A stretch of 64,000 nt of DNA from a virus: the IMG/VR virus record IMGVR_UViG_3300025326_000023, positions 1 through 64,000 of that record; one strand, written 5' to 3'. The translations under genes were made by a program, and so were the position numbers. This document shows, piece after piece, positions 6,173-14,795 of this stretch (positions within the stretch are counted from its first letter, which is position 1; each line of letters opens with the position of its first letter). Under the pieces are notes generated by a model. That model was not told the origin of the DNA, did no database searches, and worked only from the letters and a program-made list of their open reading frames with translations.

Positions 6173-9126
6173 GCACGTCGTTTCCGGATCCGCGGCGCGG
6201 GCAATGGACCAGCCAGGTGGCTCAGGACGAGCTGCGCGAGTTGGTCCAGGAGGTTAAGTCCCGCAAAATCGAATCGCTGCGGTTGTACGAGCCGCTGTCC
6301 TACCAGGACGCCTACCATCGCTGCCGGGCCAAGGAAGCGATTCTGGTGAAACCAAACCAGGTGGGAGGCCCACAGAAAAAAGACACGCCCGTCTTGACGC
6401 CCACAGGCTGGCGGCGTTTGGGCGATCTGCAGGTGGGCGATGAAGTGTTTGGCGGCGACGGCAAGGTGGCGCGGGTACTGAGCGTGACCCAGCAGGGATG
6501 GCTGCCGATTTTCAATCTCGCGTTTGACGACGAGACTTTGACCAACTGCGCAGAGAATCACTTTTGGAAGTGCCAACTCAAGGCCGCCGAACGATTTCAC
6601 TCCAACCGCTGTTTCAAGAAGGATAAGTGGAGTGTCTATTCCCTGCGCGAGATTCGGGAGCATGGTGGGGACGATCCGATTCCCCGCGACCGGGCGGTGA
6701 TCCCGGTGGCCTCGGTCGAGTTCCCAGAGCAGCCCGTGCCTGTTGCGCCCTATACGCTGGGGGTTCTGTTGGGCGATGGCTGCATTTGCCACGACACGGC
6801 GAGTTTCACCAGTGAAGACGCTGCCATTTGCGATGAGATTCTGGGCGAACTGCCCGCCGGGATGGCGGTTCGCGTGCAGAAGTCGACGGATAACGGCAAG
6901 GCATCCTGCTATCACCTTACCAAAGGCGAGAACCTGCTGAATCCGGTGATTCAGGGATTGCGCGTGCTGGGTCTGATGGGCCTCAAGTCAGTGCAAAAGT
7001 TCATCCCCGCCTGCTACCTCTTAAACTCCCGCTCGGTTCGTCTGGCGGTGCTGCAGGGGCTGATGGACACGGACGGGTACTGCACCGAAAACGGCGTCCC
7101 CTTTTACTACTCGTGCTCGCCGAGGCTGGCGCAGGACGTGATGTTTCTTGTCCGGTCGTTGGGCGGCAAGGCCAAGCTGCGATGGAAAGAAGCGTTCATC
7201 ACGAAGAAGCACAAGCCCCGCGGCAGGCCGCCGGTAACCCTGAATGATTACGGCAAGTCGCAGCAGCGGCTGTTTGAGGAGCCGCGCCGCTGTCTGCACA
7301 TGGCGGAGGTGCAATTCTCGCTGCCTCGCGATGTCCGCATTTTCCGTTTGGAACGTAAGCAATCTCGCCGCGAAGCGTTTCAGGGAGAGTTGACGACCGG
7401 CCGGGTTCTGCAAACGATCCGGCCCGCCGGCAATGCCGAATGCGTGTGCATCGGAGTCGATTCGCCGGATCATACCTACGTCACCGAAGACTTCATTGTC
7501 ACGCACAATTCATTGGCCCACTTTGTCGAAATCGCCCGCGCCCTGACGGGGCAGGATCCGTATGGCAAGTACCCCAAGCGGGACGGTTTGGCGGTTTGCG
7601 TGGCGTATGGCGAGCGGCACATCGGCACGGTGATCCACCGTTACCTGTTTCGCTGGGGCGCGTTCAAGATGATCCGGGACTTGGGGAGCGGAGACTGGCG
7701 CACCTATCGGCCTTGGCCGGCGGAGCGGCTGGTGGACGGCAAGCCGGGCGACTTGGAGCGGGCGACCGAAGCGCAGCCGGCCCCGCCGCTGATCCCCAAG
7801 CGGTTCATCCAGGGCAAGCTGGCCTGGCAGAAGCGGGCCTTGAACATCTTTCTGCGGGCCAGCTTCACCACGGGCTGGGAGCTGTACACGGGCAACAGCG
7901 AGGGCGATCCGTCGCATCTGCAGGGTTTGACGAACGTCTACCTGTACGCGTTCGACGAGGACGTGGCCCAGGGCGGCTGGTACGAGGAAGCCGTGCAGCG
8001 GACCACCAGCGTGAACGGTTTGTTGCGCTGGAACGCCATGCCGCACGCCCGCACGGACGACATTCTGAACCTGATCCGCCGGGCGGAGGAGGAAGAGGAA
8101 AAGGACGACCCGCAGACGGTGGCGATCCGGGTCCATCACCAGGACGAGAACCCCTACATCCCGGAAGCAGCCAAGGCCCAGAACGTGCGGATCGCGATGT
8201 CGATGGGCGAGGACGTCTACCGCAAGCGGATCCTGGGCGAGTTGACCAACGATTCGGTGCTGATGTACCCCGGCTTCAACAAGCAGGTGCACGGGGCGGA
8301 GCGGCGGCTGACGGAGAAGGATTTGGCCGAGGAGCAGACGGGGCGGCGCTTCCGGTCGGCCTTGCAGCGGGCCTACACCGACAATGGCGGGCGCCCGCCG
8401 GACGACTGGACGCGCTACGTGATTGTGGATCCGGGCTTCAACGTCTGCGCGGCAACGTTTATCGCCACGCCGCCGGAAAGCCTGGGCGACTGGCGGGTGC
8501 AGTACGGCGAACTGTACTTGCGCAACGCCACGGCCCGGCTCTTTGCCAGCGAATTGAAGCAGAAGGTCGGCGAGCAGCCGATCCGCGATTTCCTGATCGA
8601 CATGCACGGCGGCCGTCTGCGCGGGGCGCAGGGCATCCAGTGGGTGCAGGAGTACCAGGAGGAGATTGAGAAGCTGCGGGTCGAGTGCGAGATCCGCGGT
8701 TCGCGATTCGGGGCGGGCTGCGACAACATCAAGCTGCGAGAGGAGCGGCTGCGCAAGTGGCTGGAGATCCGCGGCGGCTGCGAGGCGTGGGCGCAATCGC
8801 CGACGCTCTACATCGACCTGAACCGCTGCCCGAACACCGTGCGGGAGATGTTGACCTTCCGCAAGAAGACGATCCGGCAGGGCGGCATGTCCGTCACGAT
8901 CGACGAAGCCAACCGGCGGCAGCCCTGCCATGCTTTGGAATGTCTCGAGATGGCGGCTGCCCACGGCTGCCCGTATGTGAAGCCCAAACCGAGAGTAGTA
9001 GCCGATGAGCCGATCGACCGGTGGATGGCCGAGCGGAAGCATCGGGAGCGGAAGCGCCGGTATAAACACTGGGGCTTGGCCGGCCAGCCCACCATCACGT
9101 TAGGTCCTCAAGGAGCGTTTGGATGA
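6169..9126 (+). CDS. terL: Terminase large subunit, intein-containing
   Basis: This gene encodes a 985-residue precursor; without the 380-residue intein (residues 68-447) the packaging ATPase-nuclease is 605 residues, a normal size. After splicing, the ATP-binding loop reads KPNQVGG|SLAHF. This is a deviant Walker A with lysine at the first position, as in phage lambda gpA. Walker B is probably VYLYAFDED. The C-terminal RNase H-like nuclease has YVIVDPGFN and later acidic clusters (DFLIDMHGG). The GTG start at 6169 overlaps the small-subunit stop, with AGGAGG about 10 nt before it. The enzyme cuts concatemers and pumps DNA through the portal. It can act only after the intein splices itself out, since the intein splits the ATPase loop. 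Confidence 0.9.
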   Translation: MSTSFPDPRRGQWTSQVAQDELRELVQEVKSRKIESLRLYEPLSYQDAYHRCRAKEAILVKPNQVGGPQKKDTPVLTPTGWRRLGDLQVGDEVFGGDGKVARVLSVTQQGWLPIFNLAFDDETLTNCAENHFWKCQLKAAERFHSNRCFKKDKWSVYSLREIREHGGDDPIPRDRAVIPVASVEFPEQPVPVAPYTLGVLLGDGCICHDTASFTSEDAAICDEILGELPAGMAVRVQKSTDNGKASCYHLTKGENLLNPVIQGLRVLGLMGLKSVQKFIPACYLLNSRSVRLAVLQGLMDTDGYCTENGVPFYYSCSPRLAQDVMFLVRSLGGKAKLRWKEAFITKKHKPRGRPPVTLNDYGKSQQRLFEEPRRCLHMAEVQFSLPRDVRIFRLERKQSRREAFQGELTTGRVLQTIRPAGNAECVCIGVDSPDHTYVTEDFIVTHNSLAHFVEIARALTGQDPYGKYPKRDGLAVCVAYGERHIGTVIHRYLFRWGAFKMIRDLGSGDWRTYRPWPAERLVDGKPGDLERATEAQPAPPLIPKRFIQGKLAWQKRALNIFLRASFTTGWELYTGNSEGDPSHLQGLTNVYLYAFDEDVAQGGWYEEAVQRTTSVNGLLRWNAMPHARTDDILNLIRRAEEEEEKDDPQTVAIRVHHQDENPYIPEAAKAQNVRIAMSMGEDVYRKRILGELTNDSVLMYPGFNKQVHGAERRLTEKDLAEEQTGRRFRSALQRAYTDNGGRPPDDWTRYVIVDPGFNVCAATFIATPPESLGDWRVQYGELYLRNATARLFASELKQKVGEQPIRDFLIDMHGGRLRGAQGIQWVQEYQEEIEKLRVECEIRGSRFGAGCDNIKLREERLRKWLEIRGGCEAWAQSPTLYIDLNRCPNTVREMLTFRKKTIRQGGMSVTIDEANRRQPCHALECLEMAAAHGCPYVKPKPRVVADEPIDRWMAERKHRERKRRYKHWGLAGQPTITLGPQGAFG
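6370..7509 (+). other. Class 3-like intein with LAGLIDADG endonuclease in TerL
   Basis: This is a 380-residue in-frame insertion. Its splicing N-block is PQKKDTPVLTPTGWRRLGDL, and it ends DFIVTHN with Ser at +1. Residue 1 is Pro, not Cys or Ser, so the usual first acyl shift cannot occur. The residues that define class 3 inteins are present: Trp two residues after the block B His (ENHFW, His64/Trp66) and Cys360 in block F (CVCIGV). LAGLIDADG-type motifs (LGVLLGDG near residue 136 and VLQGLMDTDG) mark a homing endonuclease. The insertion lies inside the ATP-binding loop, the most conserved site of the gene. Confidence 0.9.
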
Positions 9127-9683
9127 GTATCGGATTGGAGATGTATCAGGAAGAGCACGAGCATTTACGATTGGCCCACATTCGGGACGAGGTGTCCGCC
9201 TACCGGATGCCGCTGGCGGTGCAGGGCATGGCGGTGGCTTGGTATCGGTTTGGTCGCAAGGGGCCGGACGCGCTGCTGGGTTTTGTGCAGCAGGCGCGTC
9301 CGGGCAAGCCCAACGTCGACCTGTTCGTGCCCGCCAACGCCTTCCCGTATTTGGACGGCGTGCCGCACGTTTCAGACCCGCGGCTGCGGCTGGGCCGGGA
9401 GCACGCGGAGTTCGGGGCTTGGGACTACACCGAGGACTGGAAGAACCAGCAGTCCTGGAAGGAGCGGGTCGAATCGCGGGTGCGGGCCTGCGAGCGGCGG
9501 CTGGAGGAGCAGGCGCAAGGGCTGGAGCCGCTTCCCGCGCCGGCCCCCGAGCGAGCGGCGGCCGCGCCGGGTGAACCGGATGAGCCGGCGGCGGTGCCGG
9601 AGCCGCCTCCCTGGCTGACCGGCGAGGAGGCGGAGGAGACGCCGCGCAAGCGCGGACGGCCGGCCAAGGCGGCGGCGGAATGA
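9123..9683 (+). CDS. Hypothetical packaging-module protein
   Basis: The 186-residue protein starts inside the terL stop codon (ATGA overlap), so it is translationally coupled to the terminase. Its first 115 residues form a compact domain with several aromatic positions (AVAWYRFGRKGPDALLGFV; FGAWDYTEDWKNQQSW). The rest is Pro/Ala/Glu-rich and ends in a basic tail (TPRKRGRPAKAAAE) resembling an AT-hook or nucleic-acid-binding tail. I know no family for it. The position suggests a role in DNA packaging or head completion. Confidence 0.6.
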   Translation: MSIGLEMYQEEHEHLRLAHIRDEVSAYRMPLAVQGMAVAWYRFGRKGPDALLGFVQQARPGKPNVDLFVPANAFPYLDGVPHVSDPRLRLGREHAEFGAWDYTEDWKNQQSWKERVESRVRACERRLEEQAQGLEPLPAPAPERAAAAPGEPDEPAAVPEPPPWLTGEEAEETPRKRGRPAKAAAE

Positions 9684-9800
9684 GAAGAATGAGGAATGAG
9701 GAATGAGGAATGAACAATTAAGAATGAACAATGACGAACTGCATTGCTCATTGTGCATTGCTCATTGTTCATTTCTCATTCCTCATTTTTGCCTCCTTGG
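9682..9800. repeat. Fold-back GAATGAG repeat array, copy 2
   Basis: Between the packaging gene and the portal gene, a left arm of GAATGAGGAATGAG-type units (about 9686-9728) faces a right arm of TCATTGTTCATTTCTCATTCCTCATT (about 9748-9786), with GACGAACTGC in the centre. The arms could pair into a long, mostly A-U hairpin followed by TTTTT. It is the only sizeable spacer inside the packaging-portal block, so it may act on expression of the portal gene. Confidence 0.75.
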
Positions 9801-9825
9801 GCTTTAGGCATTTGGGAGCAATCTA

Positions 9826-12048
9826 GTGGCCGAGAACCATCCGCTGGCGGGCCTCTGCGAGACCTGGCTGGAACTGATCGTCGACGCCAAGAAGCAGCGC
9901 TGGGATCGCTGGGGCCAGTACGCCGCCGAGATGTACAAGTTCTACAACGGCGCGCACAACTTCATGTGGCGGACCGAGTACGCGCGGGCCGAGGGCGGCT
10001 TTCTGGATCAGAGCGCCGCGGTGCCGCTGCCGCGGTTCCTGATGTCCATCGGCAAGGTCTCGGACGGGGTGGACCTGTTCGGGCCGGCCCTGATCCACCA
10101 GTACCCCGAGGTGCTGGTCACTCCGGTGCGGCGGCCGGTTTGCGATCCGCAGCTTTTGGGGCTGGACCCGCAGGACCCGCAGGCGGCGGTCTACGCCGAG
10201 CAGATCCTGGGCGAGCAGGAGCAGGAGCGGAGGCTGACCGAGGCGGTGGCGAGCCACAAGCAGTTCTACCTGAACTGGGTGCAGCGCGAGGCTGGCAAGA
10301 AGAAGCAGGCGCGGCGGGCCATCGTGGACGCCATCGTCAAGGGCATCGGCTGTTTCGTCACCCAACTTTACTCGCCGCGCGGCTCGGCCATCAGCTACCC
10401 GCGCAGCCGCTACCTGTCGCCCAACCAGCTTATCAAAGACCCCGACGCCCGGCATCCGGAAGAGCTGCAGTGGATGGCCATCGAATGGACCGTGCCGGCC
10501 AATCTGCTGGAGCGCAAGTTCGGGCTGGAGCCCGGCGCGTTGAAGGGCCACATGCAATCGCGCGAGGCGCAGGCCAGCGAGCAGGGGCGGCGGGACGCCA
10601 AGGGCAACCGCAAGGAATCCTACGACCTGGTGACCTACTACGAGTTGTTTTCCAAGAACGGTTGCGGGCAGCGGCTGAAGGGCCTGCAGGACGCCAAGCG
10701 GTTGGAGCCGGGCTTGCGGGAGTGGCTAGAGCAGGTGGGCGACTTCGGCTATCTGGTGCTGGTCAAAGGCATCAAGTATCCGCTCAATCTGCACCCGAAG
10801 CTGTTGGCCGAAAGCGATCCCGAGGCGGTGTTCCAGGCGGCCCAGTGGCCGATTCCGTTCTGGCGGGACGAGGGGTCCAGCAACGACTGGCCGGTCAGCG
10901 AGTTGACGTTCAAGGAGGATCCCGAGGACGTCTGGGGGATCAGCATTTTCAAGCCGGCGCTGGGGTTCATCCGGTTCTGCAACTGGTGCCTGAGCTTCCT
11001 GGCCGACAAAGTGGCGGCCAACGCCTGCGACTACATCGGCGTGATGAAAGCGGCGGCGGACGACATCCAGGAGCAATTGGCGCAGCAGCAGGGGCCGCTC
11101 CGGCTGATCAAAATTGACTCGCAGTTCGGGCAGAAGATCAGCGACCTGGTGACGCTGATCGGCAAGCCGGGCTTCGACACGGCGATCTGGACGATGGTCC
11201 AGGAGTCGTTCGAGCAGATCGACAAGACCACGGGCCTGTCGGATCTGTTGTACGGCCAGACCGCCCGCCAGATGCGGTCGGGCACGGAGGCGGGGATTCT
11301 GGGGGAGAACTCGCAGATCCGGCCCAGCGACATGGCGCAGAAGGCGGACGATTGGTACGCCGAGGCGGCGGCCAAGGAGATGCAGGCGGCGATCTGGCTG
11401 CTGGAGCGGCAGGACCTGGAGCCGGTGCTGGGCCGCTACGGTGCGGAGTTCTGGGAGCGGCACATCGCCACCGAAGATTTCGACGCGGTGGTGCGGGACT
11501 ACAAGTACACGCTGGCCGCCGGTTCGGCCCGCAAGCCCAACCGGGCGCAGAAGCTGCGGGGCTTGACGGACCTGGGCCAGTTCATCATCCCCGCCTTGCA
11601 GGCGTATGCAATGGGCGGGCAGGTCGAGCCCTGGAACAACTTCGCCAGCGCCATGGCCGACGCGCTGGAGGTTCCGGGCGAGGGCTTCCTGCTGCAAGGC
11701 CCGCCGGCGCCGGCGGGCGGCCAGGGCGGGGCCGAAGCGGCGGCGGCCGATCAGGCGGAGTCGGCGGCGGCGGCGGCCAAGGCCGAGTTGGATCAGGCGG
11801 CGGAGCTGCAGAAACTGGAAGCCCGCCAGAAGGAGACGGAGCAGAAGATCGCCAGCGCTCAGGTGCAGATGGAACTGGAGGCGGCCAAGACCAAACAGAA
11901 GCTGGCCCAGGACGAAGAGAAACATCCGGCCGGGCTGAGCCAGCAGTACGAGAAGTACCGGGCCGAGATGGTCCGGGCCATGCTGGACCTGGAAGCCACC
12001 CGGCGCAAAATGGACGCCATCAAAAAGCGAGAACAAGGTGCCCCATGA
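9826..12048 (+). CDS. Portal protein
   Basis: This 740-residue protein forms the dodecameric DNA channel at the capsid vertex. It follows the terminase, as is usual. The N-terminus (LCETWLELIVDAKKQRWDRWGQYAAEMYKFYNG) resembles the start of podovirus and siphovirus portal proteins. The middle has typical portal phrases such as TGLSDLLYGQTARQMRSGTEAGILGE, seen in the helix that lines the channel. The C-terminus is a long coiled coil (AAAAKAELDQAAELQKLEARQKETEQKI) like a portal barrel. It starts with GTG 9826 after GGGAG. Its stop overlaps the next gene's ATG (ATGA). Confidence 0.85.
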   Translation: MAENHPLAGLCETWLELIVDAKKQRWDRWGQYAAEMYKFYNGAHNFMWRTEYARAEGGFLDQSAAVPLPRFLMSIGKVSDGVDLFGPALIHQYPEVLVTPVRRPVCDPQLLGLDPQDPQAAVYAEQILGEQEQERRLTEAVASHKQFYLNWVQREAGKKKQARRAIVDAIVKGIGCFVTQLYSPRGSAISYPRSRYLSPNQLIKDPDARHPEELQWMAIEWTVPANLLERKFGLEPGALKGHMQSREAQASEQGRRDAKGNRKESYDLVTYYELFSKNGCGQRLKGLQDAKRLEPGLREWLEQVGDFGYLVLVKGIKYPLNLHPKLLAESDPEAVFQAAQWPIPFWRDEGSSNDWPVSELTFKEDPEDVWGISIFKPALGFIRFCNWCLSFLADKVAANACDYIGVMKAAADDIQEQLAQQQGPLRLIKIDSQFGQKISDLVTLIGKPGFDTAIWTMVQESFEQIDKTTGLSDLLYGQTARQMRSGTEAGILGENSQIRPSDMAQKADDWYAEAAAKEMQAAIWLLERQDLEPVLGRYGAEFWERHIATEDFDAVVRDYKYTLAAGSARKPNRAQKLRGLTDLGQFIIPALQAYAMGGQVEPWNNFASAMADALEVPGEGFLLQGPPAPAGGQGGAEAAAADQAESAAAAAKAELDQAAELQKLEARQKETEQKIASAQVQMELEAAKTKQKLAQDEEKHPAGLSQQYEKYRAEMVRAMLDLEATRRKMDAIKKREQGAP

Positions 12049-12692
12049 GCGGCAGGCTGGATCAGGACGTGCAATTGGCGGAGCAGTTCTGGCTGTCCTG
12101 CGACGTGGAGCAGGTGCGGGCTCGGTACGAGCACGAGGTGGACCTGGAGTTGCAGGAGGACTGGGTGAAGCTGGGCTGCTACTTGGCGTACCGGGAGCAG
12201 GGCGTGGCGCCGCGCTGGGCGGCCATGTCCGCCTGCCGGCGGGCGGCCCGGATGGGCGGCAGCGACCAGCGGTTCAACGCCATCGAACGGCGCAAGATGG
12301 AGAACATGAACCCGCGGCTGCGGGATCGGATCCAGGCGCTGGCGCAGGGTGCGGGGATCCAGACGCAGGGCAAGTTCTACCTGGGCGGGCTGGGGCGCTA
12401 CACCGATCCGCAGGCCTGGGTCAGCACGGTGGACGAGGCGCGGGCGACGGTGGTGCGGAAGGGTCTGCCGTGTGAGGGCCTGGTGAACTATCAGCCGCCG
12501 GAGCGTCCGCTGCCGGAGCCGCCGGCGATGGCGGAGGACATCCGGGATCGCTTGGTGGAGAAGAAGCTGCAAGAAGATCCCGCTTTGCGCGAGCGCGTGC
12601 GGAAGCGGCCGGGAAAGTTGCGCGAGCTTCAGGAAGCCGTTGTTGCTCGGCATGGTCGTCAACCCAAGCGTAGCGGATATAAGGGCCGCTGA
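12045..12692 (+). CDS. Hypothetical protein downstream of portal
   Basis: The 215-residue protein is coupled to the portal gene by an ATGA overlap. It is predicted helical, with aromatic and basic patches (DWVKLGCYLAYREQGVAPRWAAMSACRRAAR), and ends in a basic tail (RHGRQPKRSGYKGR). I know no family for it. A role in head assembly or portal completion is inferred from position only. Its last 272 bp overlap, in the antisense direction, the end of the recombinase-like gene at 12421-13512, which is unusual for such a compact operon. Confidence 0.6.
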   Translation: MSGRLDQDVQLAEQFWLSCDVEQVRARYEHEVDLELQEDWVKLGCYLAYREQGVAPRWAAMSACRRAARMGGSDQRFNAIERRKMENMNPRLRDRIQALAQGAGIQTQGKFYLGGLGRYTDPQAWVSTVDEARATVVRKGLPCEGLVNYQPPERPLPEPPAMAEDIRDRLVEKKLQEDPALRERVRKRPGKLRELQEAVVARHGRQPKRSGYKGR

Positions 12693-13512
12693 GGTCGCGG
12701 ATCAGGAAGGGGGCAATGTAGGCGGAGCGGAGCAGTCGGGAGACGTACTGATGGGACAGCAGCAGGGCGTTGGCGATCTCCGGCATGGTGTAGGGCCGCT
12801 CGCGCAGCAGCAGCCGCAGCCGCCGCCGCTGGTGCCGGCGGTCGGGCGGAGAGTGGTCCAGTTGGTGATGCGGCAGCTCGCAGGGCCGGCAGAGCGGCCA
12901 GCCGGCCAGATAGCCGCGGTGCAAGTGGCTCAGCGACTCGGAGCCGCGGCGCCTGAGCAGCCGGGCGATGGCCTGGTAGGTCAGGCGGTGGCGGCGGAAG
13001 GCATTGACCACCGCGCCCAGGGTGCGGGCGATGCCGCTGGGGATCAGTTCCCCGTCTCGCACGCGCCAGCCCGCCGGGACTTGGCCTGGCAGGTAGCTGT
13101 TGCGGGGCCGGTACTGAACCTGCCGATCGGACGCGCGGACCTGGGCGATGGCCCGGTGCAGTTCCGCCCGGCCGGCGTCGCTGGCCAAATCGAAGCGGTT
13201 TTCCACGAACTCCAGGGTCACGCCGCGGGCTTTGAGACGCGGCAGGCTATCGCGGCAATCGGCGTGGCCGCGGAAGACCAGTTCCGGGGCCGCCGCCACG
13301 ATCACATCGCCGGGCCGCAGCCGCAGCCAGAGCGATTGGCCTTCCAGGCGTTCCAGCCAAGGCGAGTTGCGCGCCTGCATCCGGTCGCAGCACCAGGGCG
13401 GCGACCAGTCGCCGGTGCGGTTGCCCACCCAGGCCCGGCAGGCGTTGCGCTGCTGACCTTCGGTCGACCAGGCGGCGTCGCAGCCGTAGGTCCAGTGCAC
13501 GATGTCCGACAT
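12421..13512 (-). CDS. Divergent serine-recombinase-like protein with HTH
   Basis: This 363-residue frame lies antisense inside the head operon. Residues 1-130 follow the resolvase pattern: AWSTEGQQRNAC in place of 'Y.RVSt..Q', then RPGDVIVAAAPELVFRGHADC, KARGVTLEFVENRFDLASDAGRAEL, matching 'pGD.lvv..ldRl.R', 'rGv.l..v.e.fD..t..G'. The catalytic-serine surroundings are degenerate, with Trp before Ser and no RVS arginine. A C-terminal helix-turn-helix follows (TMPEIANALLLSHQYVSRLLRSAY). The last 90 residues are Pro/Ala-rich and antisense to the convergent gene, so the true C-terminus may be shorter or frameshifted. It could be an inactive recombinase used as a regulator. It diverges from the connector gene at 13533, whose ribosome-binding site lies 10 bp away. 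Confidence 0.5.
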   Translation of the reverse strand: MSDIVHWTYGCDAAWSTEGQQRNACRAWVGNRTGDWSPPWCCDRMQARNSPWLERLEGQSLWLRLRPGDVIVAAAPELVFRGHADCRDSLPRLKARGVTLEFVENRFDLASDAGRAELHRAIAQVRASDRQVQYRPRNSYLPGQVPAGWRVRDGELIPSGIARTLGAVVNAFRRHRLTYQAIARLLRRRGSESLSHLHRGYLAGWPLCRPCELPHHQLDHSPPDRRHQRRRLRLLLRERPYTMPEIANALLLSHQYVSRLLRSAYIAPFLIRDLSGPYIRYAWVDDHAEQQRLPEARATFPAASARARAKRDLLAASSPPSDPGCPPPSPAAPAADAPAADSSPGPHTADPSAPPSPAPRPPC

Positions 13513-13532
13513 GGTTTTTCCAGGAGGGGCTG

Positions 13533-14744
13533 ATGGCCGACTATCAAAACAGCGTCCCGGCATACGACCGGACCCTCAGTATATTCACCTTCCAGGATGC
13601 GGTCGAGCGGCTGCTGGATTTGTACGGGCTGAAGCGCACGGACGTCGGCAGCTTGCGGCGGGTGCGCGAGGCGGTGCTGTCCGCCTACCGGGAACTGGGC
13701 AATCGCCGGCACTGGTCCTGCTACTGTCGGCGGATGATCCTGAAGAGTGTGGCCGCGCACACCACGGGCACGGTCTCCTACGACCATACGGGCGGGTCGT
13801 CGGAGCGGTTGCTGACCTTCAGTTCGGCTCTGCCGTCCTGGGCGCGCTGGGGCAAGATTCAGCTTTCGAGCGTGGACTACGAGATCGCCTCGGCGCCCAG
13901 CAGCCTCACGGCCACGCTCAAGCAGCACAGCAATCCAGGCGCCGACGTGGCCTCCACCACGTTCACCCTGTTCCGCTCGCTCTACACCCTGCCCAACGAA
14001 CTGCAGGAGGTGGTCCAGATCCTGGACGTGAGCGATCAGACCACGGTCCGGCCGGTGCCGTTCCGGCAACTCCAGTGGGATGCGGTGGTCTCCTACGGGG
14101 CGCCGGACGTGCCCTACTGGTGCGTGGTGCGGAGCGACCCCGGCCGCTACGGGCACAAGGCCCTGGAGTTCAGTCCGGGGACGGAGGAGGCGCGCAGCTA
14201 CGACATCGCCTACCTGGCCCAGGCCCGCCCGTTGCAGATCGAGAAGTACAGCGCGGGCACGGTCAGCCTGACGGCTGGGGGCACCACGGTGACGCTCTCC
14301 GGGGGCACCTTCCCGGAAGACTGCGTGGGGGCGGTGATCCGGTTCAGCGCGGACGGGCTGGAGGAGCCGACCGGCGTGGCGGGCACGGCCGACGACATCG
14401 ACAACCGCTACAGCCAGGCGCGGGTCATCCAGTCGCGGACCAGCGGCACGGCGGTCACCATCGACCAGTCGATTTCCAGCGCGGCCGTGAGCGCCGTGCG
14501 GTACACGATCAGCGATCCGCTGGACATCGACTACCAGGTGATGCTCAACGCCCTGCACGCGCTGGCCGAGGCGGAGATGGCCAAGCGGGTCCGCAACAAG
14601 AAGGAAGACGAGAGCGGGCGCTACCGCCGGGACGCGGACCGCGAAGTGCGGCGGGCCCAGGAAGCCGACACCAAGCTGCTGCAGGGCACCTCGCAGTGGT
14701 GGGTGGATCTGAACCGGCGCGACCCGGATTGGACGGAGGCGTAG
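13533..14744 (+). CDS. Head-tail connector protein
   Basis: The 403-residue protein starts at ATG 13533 after CCAGGAGG. The N-terminal 80 residues are helical (FQDAVERLLDLYGLKR; SLRRVREAVLSAYRELG), like gp6/gp4-type adaptors that dock under the portal. The rest has tandem beta-rich segments (AGTVSLTAGGTTVTLSGGTFPEDCVGAVIRF) resembling a sheet domain. Its position after the portal and before another small connector supports a head-tail adaptor. The C-terminal helix carries many charges (AKRVRNKKEDESGRYRRDADREVRRAQ). Function is inferred from order and helix pattern. Confidence 0.6.
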   Translation: MADYQNSVPAYDRTLSIFTFQDAVERLLDLYGLKRTDVGSLRRVREAVLSAYRELGNRRHWSCYCRRMILKSVAAHTTGTVSYDHTGGSSERLLTFSSALPSWARWGKIQLSSVDYEIASAPSSLTATLKQHSNPGADVASTTFTLFRSLYTLPNELQEVVQILDVSDQTTVRPVPFRQLQWDAVVSYGAPDVPYWCVVRSDPGRYGHKALEFSPGTEEARSYDIAYLAQARPLQIEKYSAGTVSLTAGGTTVTLSGGTFPEDCVGAVIRFSADGLEEPTGVAGTADDIDNRYSQARVIQSRTSGTAVTIDQSISSAAVSAVRYTISDPLDIDYQVMLNALHALAEAEMAKRVRNKKEDESGRYRRDADREVRRAQEADTKLLQGTSQWWVDLNRRDPDWTEA

Positions 14745-14795
14745 GCCGGAGGCCGGAGGTCGGAGGTCAGAGGCCGGAGGGCGGGGAGTAGCGAG
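14745..14795. repeat. GGAGGTC/GGAGGCC short tandem repeat
   Basis: The spacer between two connector genes consists of degenerate 7-8 bp units (GCCGGAG, GTCGGAG, GTCAGAG). I recall similar GGAGGTCAGAGG strings between genes in planctomycete genomes. The last unit supplies the GGGGAG that probably serves as ribosome-binding site for ATG 14796. Confidence 0.6.

Noticed and set aside
7510-9069. 519-codon minus-strand frame opposite terL
   Set aside because: It is a GC-rich antisense frame of a conserved gene. The plus-strand protein has clear terminase motifs; this one has none.
10726-12036. 436-codon minus-strand frame opposite the portal gene
   Set aside because: It is an antisense shadow of the portal coding sequence, Leu/Arg/His-rich, without motifs or start signal.
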